6,591 nt of DNA, from contig CAKTMC010000030.1 of the NCBI GenBank assembly GCA_934573735.1, forward strand, positions 1-6,591, written 5' to 3'. The notes beneath the pieces were generated by a model, which worked only from the letters and a program-made list of their open reading frames with translations, ran no database searches and was not told where the DNA came from. The position numbers were made by a program, and so were the translations under genes. This stretch comes from an uncultured Oscillospiraceae bacterium (GTDB taxonomy: Bacteria; Bacillota; Clostridia; Oscillospirales; Oscillospiraceae). Positions 1 through 5,255 of the stretch are shown here, piece by piece (position 1 is the stretch's first letter; each line of letters starts with the position of its first letter).

Positions 1-25
1 GTGTCTCTATTCTAACATAATTAAC

Positions 26-61
26 TCCCCATAGCCAGTGCTTTCACACTTACTATGGGGA
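26..61. other. Hairpin-forming inverted repeat at left end
   Basis: Arms TCCCCATAG (26-34) and CTATGGGGA (53-61) form a 9-bp stem. After a 2x2 internal loop a second 4-bp stem forms, AGTG (37-40) with CACT (47-50), closed by a 6-nt loop. There is no T-tract on either side, so it is not a complete intrinsic terminator by itself. It lies 16 bases before the plus-strand terminator at 78-104 and may be part of the 3' end of a structured plus-strand transcript that starts outside the window. Its function is unknown. Confidence 0.5.
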
Positions 62-77
62 CTTTGTCTACAGGCTG

Positions 78-104
78 AAACCTACCCGACATGGGTAGGT
101 TTTT
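78..104 (+). terminator. Intrinsic terminator, plus strand
   Basis: AAACCTACCC (78-87) pairs with GGGTAGGTTT (93-102) around the loop GACAT, and the run of five T at 100-104 follows directly on the plus strand. Read on the minus strand the hairpin is followed by CAGCC, so the orientation is plus. All three plus-strand frames entering from the left edge stop within 34 bases. The terminator therefore serves a gene or RNA outside the window that converges on thrS. Confidence 0.6.
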
Positions 105-131
105 CATATTATCAAAAAGCTTACACACTGA

Positions 132-181
132 CTTTGACCAAGCGCCTAAATCAGTCGTATATTTCAAATCTTGGGTCAAAG
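132..181. other. Long imperfect inverted repeat in the thrS downstream gap
   Basis: CTTTGACCAAG (132-142) is complementary to CTTGGGTCAAAG (170-181), giving 11 pairs with one bulged G and a 27-nt loop. GCGCCT (142-147) can also pair with AGGCGC (185-190), which would cross the first stem. No T-tract follows on either strand and no credible ORF spans it. With the hairpins on either side, this accounts for the gene-free stretch 1-251. Confidence 0.3.
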
Positions 182-200
182 GCGAGGCGCATTTCCTATA

Positions 201-247
201 TATAAATATCATTATACCCCCATTCGGACACGCCGGATGGGGGTATA
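201..247 (-). terminator. thrS intrinsic terminator
   Basis: The arms 213-227 and 233-247 form a 15-bp stem with one G-T pair and the 5-nt loop ACACG (228-232). The stem includes a run of five G-C pairs flanked by TATA/TATA. It begins four bases after the thrS stop. On the minus strand it is followed by a broken, AT-rich tract (ATGATATTTATA) rather than a clean T-run, so termination may be less than complete. On the plus strand the following bases (AGCATCAATCC) do not fit a terminator. Confidence 0.7.
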
Positions 248-251
248 AGCA

Positions 252-2006
252 TCAATCCTTACTGCGGGACGCGATCTGCTCGCCTATCTTGTCCATAAAC
301 TCATCCAGCGGCATTGCACCGAGGTCAACGCCCGCACGGGTACGGACGGAAACGGTGCCCGCTTCGGCCTCCTTGTCGCCGACGACGAGCATATAGGGAA
401 TCTTCTGAAGCTGTGCTTCACGAATCTTGTAGCCTATCTTCTCGTTTCTGAGGTCGGTCTCAACGCGAACCTTCGCCGCGTCAAGCCTTGCGGCAACGCT
501 CTTGGCGTAGTCTGCGGCACGATCGGTTATGGGCATGACCTTGACCTGAACCGGAGAGAGCCACACCGGGAATGCGCCGGCAAAATGCTCGGTAATGACG
601 CCGATGAAGCGCTCGATGGAGCCAAAGACAACGCGGTGTATCATGACGGGACGATGCTTCTCGCCGTCAGCGCCGGTGTACTCAAGCTCAAAGCGCTCGG
701 GAAGCTGCATATCGAGCTGGATGGTGCCGCACTGCCAGGTGCGTCCGAGAGAGTCCTGAAGATGGAAGTCGAGCTTGGGACCGTAGAACGCGCCGTCGCC
801 CTCGTTGACGACATAGCTCTTGCCCATCTCGGTAATGGCCTCCTTGAGCGTCTCCTGCGCGAACTCCCAGTCCTTCTCGTCGCCCATATGGTCGTCGGGC
901 ATGGTGGAAAGCTCTATCTCATAGGGCAGGCCGAAGAGGGAGTAGACCTCGTCAAAGAGGCGCACGACGTTCTTTATCTCGTCCTTCATCTGCTCCCAAG
1001 TCATAAAGATATGCGCATCGTCCTGAGTGAAGCAGCGGACGCGGAAAAGGCCGTGCAGCGCACCGGACAGCTCATGGCGGTGCACCAGACCCAGCTCGCC
1101 CACGCGCAGCGGCAGGTCACGGTAGGAGTGCGGCTCAGACTTATAGACCAGCATACCGCCCGGACAGTTCATGGGCTTTATCGCGTAATCCTCGCCGTCG
1201 ATGACGGTGGTGTACATGTTCTCTTTGTAGTGATACCAGTGACCGGAGGTCTCCCAGAGGTGACGGTTGAGTATCATCGGGGTGGAAACCTCGACATAGC
1301 CGTATCTCTTGTGTACCTCACGCCAGTAGTCGATAAGGGTATTTTTAAGCACCATGCCCTTGGGCAGGAAGAAGGGGAAGCCGGGTCCCTCCTCGGTCAG
1401 CATAAACAGCCCCAGCTCCTTGCCGAGACGGCGATGGTCGCGGCGCTTGGCCTCCTCAAGACGCTGAAGATATGCGTCCAGCTCGTCCTTCTTCGGGAAG
1501 GCTACGCCGTATATGCGCTGGAGCGTCTGACGGCTGGAGTCGCCGCGCCAGTAGGCGGCGTTGCAGGCGGTGAGCTTGATGGCGTTGCCCTTGATACGAC
1601 CGGTGGAGTCAAGATGAGGACCTGCGCAGAGGTCAACAAACTCGCCCTGACGGTAGAAGGAAATGTGCGCGTCCTCGGGCAGATCGTTTATAAGCTCGAC
1701 CTTGTACGGCTCCTCGCGCTCCTCCATAAATCTGATAGCCTCGTCACGGGGCAGCTCAAAGCGCTCAAGCTTGAGCTTTTCCTTGCATATCTTGCGCATC
1801 TCGGCCTCAATCTTCTCCATTATTTCCGGGGTGAAGGGGAAGGGAGAGTCCATATCATAATAGAAGCCGTTGTCAATGGCGGGGCCAATGGCAAGCTTGA
1901 CCTCGGGATAGAGACGCTTCACTGCCTGCGCCAGCACATGGGAGCAGGTGTGCCAATAGGTGTGGCGGTATTCTTCGTTTTCAAAGCTGAATTTGTTCTC
2001 GTCCAT
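252..2006 (-). CDS. thrS: Threonyl-tRNA synthetase lacking the TGS domain
   Basis: Class II synthetase (584 aa) that charges tRNA-Thr with threonine in the cytoplasm. The editing domain (about residues 10-200) has the HxxxH pair H19/H23 and the CxGPH site C127/H131, which clear mis-charged serine. The catalytic core (about 205-480) has the three expected zinc ligands C281, H332 and H457, a motif 2 arginine R310 in the VHRHE stretch, and a motif 3 arginine R466 in GSIERF. The anticodon-binding domain runs from about 485 to 580. Compared with E. coli ThrRS (642 aa), equivalent residues are offset by about 53-55, so the N-terminal TGS domain is absent. The ATG has a GGAGG site 7 bases upstream and an in-frame TAA ten codons before it (2037-2039), so a longer protein cannot be made from this frame. 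Expression is controlled by the T-box leader upstream. Function is near certain; the domain loss is read directly from the sequence. Confidence 0.97.
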   Translation of the reverse strand: MDENKFSFENEEYRHTYWHTCSHVLAQAVKRLYPEVKLAIGPAIDNGFYYDMDSPFPFTPEIMEKIEAEMRKICKEKLKLERFELPRDEAIRFMEEREEPYKVELINDLPEDAHISFYRQGEFVDLCAGPHLDSTGRIKGNAIKLTACNAAYWRGDSSRQTLQRIYGVAFPKKDELDAYLQRLEEAKRRDHRRLGKELGLFMLTEEGPGFPFFLPKGMVLKNTLIDYWREVHKRYGYVEVSTPMILNRHLWETSGHWYHYKENMYTTVIDGEDYAIKPMNCPGGMLVYKSEPHSYRDLPLRVGELGLVHRHELSGALHGLFRVRCFTQDDAHIFMTWEQMKDEIKNVVRLFDEVYSLFGLPYEIELSTMPDDHMGDEKDWEFAQETLKEAITEMGKSYVVNEGDGAFYGPKLDFHLQDSLGRTWQCGTIQLDMQLPERFELEYTGADGEKHRPVMIHRVVFGSIERFIGVITEHFAGAFPVWLSPVQVKVMPITDRAADYAKSVAARLDAAKVRVETDLRNEKIGYKIREAQLQKIPYMLVVGDKEAEAGTVSVRTRAGVDLGAMPLDEFMDKIGEQIASRSKD

Positions 2007-2013
2007 ATTAGTT

Positions 2014-2018
2014 CCTCC
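2014..2018 (-). promoter_or_regulatory. thrS ribosome binding site
   Basis: GGAGG lies 7 bases before the ATG at 2004-2006. With the in-frame TAA at 2037-2039 it fixes the start of the short ThrRS. A small stem, GCGGC/GCCGC around TGA (2021-2033), sits directly upstream and lacks a T-tract, so it is not a terminator. Confidence 0.85.
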
Positions 2019-2060
2019 ATGCGGCTGAGCCGCGGTTTATTGCTATAAAAATATAATATC

Positions 2061-2098
2061 AAAAACACCCTTGACGCGAACATCTCGCGCCAAGGGTG
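2061..2098 (-). terminator. T-box regulated terminator
   Basis: CACCCTTGGCGCGA (2098-2085) pairs with TCGCGTCAAGGGTG (2079-2066) over 14 bp with one G-T pair and a 5-nt loop, followed by five T (2065-2061). Its 5' arm, CACCCTTG, is the 3' strand of the antiterminator, so the two structures exclude each other. It is also the first strong terminator after the ATPase gene. Confidence 0.93.
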
Positions 2099-2273
2099 CA
2101 TTTTAATACACGGTTCCACCTTGAGCTTTAACTCTTATGTCATTAACGCTGACTCACGGGAGAGCATTTCCACCCTCCGGCTCGGGAGCGGTCACTAAAG
2201 GCATATCCGGGACAGCTTGCAGCCGGTGACTGTCCTCTCTGTGCGTGTTTTGCCCATGTGTTCTCCGTCAAAG

Positions 2274-2288
2274 CCGATATGATATCGG
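2274..2288. other. Palindrome at the thrS transcript 5' end
   Basis: CCGATATGATATCGG is a perfect inverted repeat with a single central base, starting about 3 bases after the predicted thrS transcription start. In RNA it gives CCGATA/TATCGG around a 3-nt loop, before the T-box Stem I. It could be a 5' stabilising hairpin or an operator; the sequence does not decide which. Confidence 0.4.
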
Positions 2289-2297
2289 ATTAAAGAC

Positions 2298-2326
2298 ATA
2301 TTAGCACCGTTTTCGCGGCCTGTCAA
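2298..2326 (-). promoter_or_regulatory. thrS promoter
   Basis: The -35 box is TTGACA (2326-2321), a perfect match, followed by a 17-base spacer and the -10 box TAATAT (2303-2298). Transcription should start near 2291, giving a leader of about 285 bases that holds the T-box. The -35 box overlaps the TGA stop codon of the upstream ATPase gene (2325-2323). Confidence 0.88.
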
Positions 2327-4965
2327 TCGTTTTTGCCGACTTTGCGCTGAATAAGCTTCACAAGCTCAACAAGCGGGATGATGCAGGCGCCGAGAGCGAT
2401 TGCTATAAGGTACTCGCCAAGGTCAACGCTCGTAAACTCGAAGGCGTTTGCAAGGAAGGGAACCTCGCAGACGACGGTGGTTGCGATGAGGGAGCCGACC
2501 GCTGCGAATATCAGAGCCTTGTTGTGAGTGCCGAGAGTGAAGATACTGCCGCGCTGAGAGCGCATATTGAAGGAGTGGAAGATCTCCGCCATGGACATGG
2601 TCAGGAAGGCCATCGTCGTGCCGTCGGCGCTGTTTGTTATCTCCCATACGCCGGTCTCGATAAAGTGACCGATGAAGTAGGATATCATGATAAGCAGCGT
2701 CACGAAGAAGCCCTGATACGCAATGTCAAAGCCCATGCCGCCGGCAAAGACACCGGCCTTGGCGTCACGCGGGCGGCGGTGCATGATATCGGGCTCCGCC
2801 TTCTCCATGCCGAGCGCCAGCGCCGGGAAGCAGTCGGTGACAAGATTTATCCAGAGAAGATGCACGGGCTCGAGAATGGTAAAGCCCATTATCGTTGCAA
2901 AGAATATGCTGAGCACCTCGCTCATGTTTGAGCCGAGCAGGAACTGTATCGCCTTGCGGATGTTGCCGTAGATGCGGCGCCCCTCCTCGACCGCACCGAC
3001 GATGGTTGCAAAGTTATCGTCGGCAAGCACCATGTCGGCGGCGTTCTTCGTAACGTCGGTGCCGGTGATGCCCATGCCCACGCCGATGTCGGCGGACTTG
3101 ATGCTCGGCGCGTCGTTTACGCCGTCGCCGGTCATGGCGGTGACGTAGCCCGCCTTGCGCCATGCATTTACGATGCGGGTCTTATGCTCGGGCTGGACGC
3201 GGGCGTAGACGCTTATATCCTTAAAGCGCTTTTCAAACTCCTCGTCGCTCATCGCGCTGAGCTCCGCGCCGGTGACTGCCTCGCCGCCGTCGGTAAGTAT
3301 GCCGAGCTCCTTTGCTATGGCAACGGCGGTGTCGATGTGGTCGCCGGTTATCATTATCGGGCGAATACCCGCCTCGCGGCACTCCGCGATAGCGTCAACG
3401 ACCTCGGGACGCACCGGGTCTATCATGCCGCAAAGACCCATGAAGCAAAGCTCCTTTTCAAGAGTCTCCGGCTCGTAGTTGACGGGCTTTTCGTCCCAGA
3501 CGCGCTCGGCGCAGGCGAGGACGCGCAGTGCACGGTCTGCCATGGCCTTGTTCGCGCGCAGTATCTCTGTGCGGTATTCCTCGGTCATAGCTTCGCGCTT
3601 GCCGTCGGAATTTATATAGTAAGCGCACTTGCCGACAAGCACGTCGGGCGCGCCCTTGGTGTACTGAATGAAGCTGCTGCCGTTTACATGGACGGTGCTC
3701 ATGAGCTTGCGTGTGGAGTCGAAGGGAGCCTCGCCGCAGCGCAGGAAGCGCGCCTTGAGCGTGGTCTTATCGGCGCCGAGCTTGTTTGCCCATGCTACGA
3801 GCGCAGCCTCGGTGGGCTCTCCGGTGACCATGCCGTTCTCGTCGAGCTCCGCGTCGGAGCAGAGTGCCATTGCGGAGGCAAGCTCCTTTTCGTCGCCGCC
3901 GAAGTAGTCGACGACGGTCATCTTGTTCTGGGTCAGGGTACCGGTCTTATCCGAGCAGATTATCTGGGCGCAGCCGAGAGTCTCGACCGCGGTCAGCTTG
4001 CGGATTATCGCGTTTCGCTTGGACATATTCGTAACGCCGATGGAGAGCACCACCGTAACGACGGCGGCAAGTCCCTCGGGTATCGCAGCGACTGCGAGGG
4101 AGACGGCTATCATGAAGGAATCGAGCACTGCCTCGACCGTAAAGCCGCCCGCGCGGAGAAGCTGAACTGCGAATACGAGCGCGCATATGCCGAGCACGAG
4201 CCAGGTGAGTATCTTTGAGAGCTGGGACATCTTGATTTGCAGCGGGGTCTGTCCCTCCTCGGCGGTGGCAAGAGCGTCGGCTATCTTGCCCATCTCGGTG
4301 TCCATGCCGGTGGCGGTAATGACGGCGGTGCCGCGGCCATAGACCACGGTGCTGCCCATATATACCATGTTCTTGCGGTCGCCGAGGGTGACGTCCTTCG
4401 TCTCGTCGGCGAGATTTATCGCGTCAATGAATTTGAGCACGGGTACGGACTCACCGGTCAGCGCAGCCTCCTCGATTTTCAGGCTTGCACTGCTGAGAAG
4501 TCTGCCGTCTGCGGGAACCGCGTCGCCCGCCTCAAGCAGCACCACGTCGCCGGGGACAAGCTCCTCACTGTGAACGGTGACGATTTTGCCGTCGCGCAGC
4601 ACCTTTGAGGTCGCGGCGGACATCTCCTGAAGCGCTTCTATCGCCTTTTCCGCCTTGCTCTCCTGATATACGCCCAAAACGGCGTTTACGATGACGACGG
4701 CAAGAATGATGATAACGTCGGCAAAGCTCTCGCCCTGCGCGACTGCAAGCACGCCGCTAATCGCCGCCGCGACAAGCAGAATAATTATCATCGGGTCTGC
4801 CATCTGGCTCAGGAAACGACTGAGAAGCGACTGCTTCGGGGGCTCGGTGAGCTTATTCTTACCGTGCGACTCGAGCCGCGCCTGAGCCTCGGCGCTGCTG
4901 AGTCCCTCCTCCGCCGAGTTGAGCTCGGCAAGGACGGCTTCTTTTTCTTCGCAATAGGTTTTCAT
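2323..4965 (-). CDS. P2A-type cation-transporting P-type ATPase (Ca2+/Mn2+ efflux)
   Basis: Membrane pump of 880 aa, full length for bacterial P2A ATPases. In order: cation-ATPase N domain (about 8-55); M1/M2 (58-100); actuator domain with TGES at 170-173; M3/M4 (253-308) with PEGL at 296-299; the phosphorylation site DKTGT with D339; nucleotide-binding domain with FDSTRK (415-420) and KGAP (437-440); P-domain DPVRP (516-520), TGD (540-542) and TGDGVNDAP (612-620); then M5-M10 (about 672-870). By hand alignment with SERCA, site II residues are E297, N707 and D711, and site I residues are N680, E683, T710 and E794, so both ion sites look intact. The family exports Ca2+, and some members export Mn2+. 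The yybP-ykoY leader in front argues that this pump answers to Mn2+ and probably removes it. The ATG has a GGAGG site 7 bases upstream. No separate terminator follows; the T-box terminator probably serves. The ion transported is inferred, the family is certain. Confidence 0.96.
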   Translation of the reverse strand: MKTYCEEKEAVLAELNSAEEGLSSAEAQARLESHGKNKLTEPPKQSLLSRFLSQMADPMIIILLVAAAISGVLAVAQGESFADVIIILAVVIVNAVLGVYQESKAEKAIEALQEMSAATSKVLRDGKIVTVHSEELVPGDVVLLEAGDAVPADGRLLSSASLKIEEAALTGESVPVLKFIDAINLADETKDVTLGDRKNMVYMGSTVVYGRGTAVITATGMDTEMGKIADALATAEEGQTPLQIKMSQLSKILTWLVLGICALVFAVQLLRAGGFTVEAVLDSFMIAVSLAVAAIPEGLAAVVTVVLSIGVTNMSKRNAIIRKLTAVETLGCAQIICSDKTGTLTQNKMTVVDYFGGDEKELASAMALCSDAELDENGMVTGEPTEAALVAWANKLGADKTTLKARFLRCGEAPFDSTRKLMSTVHVNGSSFIQYTKGAPDVLVGKCAYYINSDGKREAMTEEYRTEILRANKAMADRALRVLACAERVWDEKPVNYEPETLEKELCFMGLCGMIDPVRPEVVDAIAECREAGIRPIMITGDHIDTAVAIAKELGILTDGGEAVTGAELSAMSDEEFEKRFKDISVYARVQPEHKTRIVNAWRKAGYVTAMTGDGVNDAPSIKSADIGVGMGITGTDVTKNAADMVLADDNFATIVGAVEEGRRIYGNIRKAIQFLLGSNMSEVLSIFFATIMGFTILEPVHLLWINLVTDCFPALALGMEKAEPDIMHRRPRDAKAGVFAGGMGFDIAYQGFFVTLLIMISYFIGHFIETGVWEITNSADGTTMAFLTMSMAEIFHSFNMRSQRGSIFTLGTHNKALIFAAVGSLIATTVVCEVPFLANAFEFTSVDLGEYLIAIALGACIIPLVELVKLIQRKVGKND

Positions 4966-5025
4966 TGGCTATCCTCCCATATTAGTTTCGCCTGCGGAAG
5001 CCGTTTTATTTGCGACTTGGCAAAT

Positions 5026-5062
5026 AAAAAAAGACTCCTACAGCGTGAGCTGTAAAAGTCTT
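5026..5062 (-). terminator. Mn2+ riboswitch terminator
   Basis: AAGACTTTTACAGC (5062-5049) pairs with GCTGTAGGAGTCTT (5044-5031) over 14 positions, two of them G-T, around a TCAC loop. Seven T follow (5032-5026). The 5' arm overlaps the aptamer P1 strand, as needed for a transcriptional switch. Confidence 0.92.
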
Positions 5063-5160
5063 GCAAAATACATGAAAAACAGAGCATGTATCCGATACGC
5101 CGAACCTTTCGGTTGGGATGACGACGCATCAACGCACATATGCGCAAGCTACTCCCCTTT
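5026..5160 (-). promoter_or_regulatory. yybP-ykoY manganese riboswitch
   Basis: The leader starts AAAGGGGAGTAGC (5160-5148), the signature 5' strand of this family, and closes with GCAAGACTTTTAC (5064-5052). CTTGC (5148-5144) pairs with GCAAG (5064-5060) as the P1 helix. Between them are a GAAA-capped hairpin, AACC/GGTT (5114-5103), and a 7-bp stem, ATACATG/CATGTAT (5091-5068), whose loop carries the CTCTG motif. This family binds Mn2+ directly and controls Mn2+ exporters and P-type ATPases in many bacteria. P1 shares bases 5060-5062 with the 5' arm of the terminator at 5026-5062, so Mn2+ binding should hold off termination: a transcriptional ON switch for the cation pump. Identification rests on conserved strings and folding by hand. 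Confidence 0.88.
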
Positions 5161-5169
5161 AACGCGCTT

Positions 5170-5198
5170 AGTTTAGCATAAGCCCCGGCGGAAGTCAA
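5170..5198 (-). promoter_or_regulatory. Promoter of the riboswitch-ATPase transcript
   Basis: The -35 box is TTGACT (5198-5193), the spacer is 17 bases, and the -10 box is TAAACT (5175-5170) with a TGC extension just before it. Transcription should start near 5163, only a few bases before the aptamer's conserved 5' strand, which supports both calls. Confidence 0.82.
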
Positions 5199-5213
5199 TC
5201 GACTTTCGCCGGG
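5184..5213 (-). terminator. Possible ychF 3' hairpin overlapping the next promoter
   Basis: CCCGGCG and CGCCGGG form a 7-bp stem which, after one mismatch, continues as AAGTC/GACTT to a 4-nt loop. It starts about 43 bases after the ychF stop. No T-tract follows on the minus strand (CGCTTATGC), so it is a weak terminator or a 3' protective hairpin. The -35 box of the ATPase promoter (5193-5198) lies inside its loop and 3' arm. Confidence 0.45.
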
Positions 5214-5255
5214 ATTTGGGCAGAATTAACTATTTGGCCATTTTTTAGCCTTAAA

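Larger units (their letters stand above)
2061..2291 (-). promoter_or_regulatory. T-box riboswitch (tRNA-Thr sensing) leader of thrS
   Basis: The core T-box reads CAAGG-TGGAACC-GTG (2123-2109). CAAGG pairs with CCTTG and GTG with CAC in 2098-2091, leaving the classical 7-nt bulge TGGAACC; this is the antiterminator. The bulge TGGA would pair with a tRNA acceptor end having U as discriminator base. Upstream, AGAGAG (2240-2235) and a GGCTG motif in a hairpin (GGACAG/CTGTCC, 2235-2210) match the distal part of Stem I. The lower helix CGGAG (2267-2263) with CTCC(C)G (2187-2183) places ACC (2192-2190), a Thr codon, on the 3' side of the internal loop just above it, which is the expected specifier position. 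Uncharged tRNA-Thr should stabilise the antiterminator and let thrS be transcribed. The T-box core is clear; the Stem I fold and specifier were worked out by hand. Confidence 0.92.

Noticed and set aside
21..212. Minus-strand 63-codon open frame downstream of thrS
   Set aside because: It runs through three hairpins including a plus-strand terminator, has no good ribosome binding site, and starts inside the thrS terminator region.
585..2048. Plus-strand open frame of 487 codons
   Set aside because: It is wholly antisense to thrS, has no ribosome binding site and its translation is low-complexity Leu/Val/Ala-rich, as expected from the reverse complement of a well-biased gene.
1919..2119. Minus-strand 66-codon frame covering the T-box terminator
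   Set aside because: It lies over the T-box antiterminator and terminator and the first codons of thrS in another frame; the RNA structures explain the sequence. I also checked whether it might supply the missing TGS domain and saw no resemblance.
3184..4218. Plus-strand open frame of 344 codons
   Set aside because: It is antisense to the P-type ATPase, which has every family motif on the other strand; no recognisable domain and no start signal.
4969..4980. Three-codon upstream ORF (ATG GGA GGA TAG) overlapping the ATPase ribosome binding site
   Set aside because: It has no ribosome binding site of its own and simply arises from the GGAGG string preceded by AT; likely chance.
4962..5198. 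Minus-strand 78-codon frame over the ATPase leader
   Set aside because: It covers the Mn2+ riboswitch and its terminator, which explain the conserved sequence.
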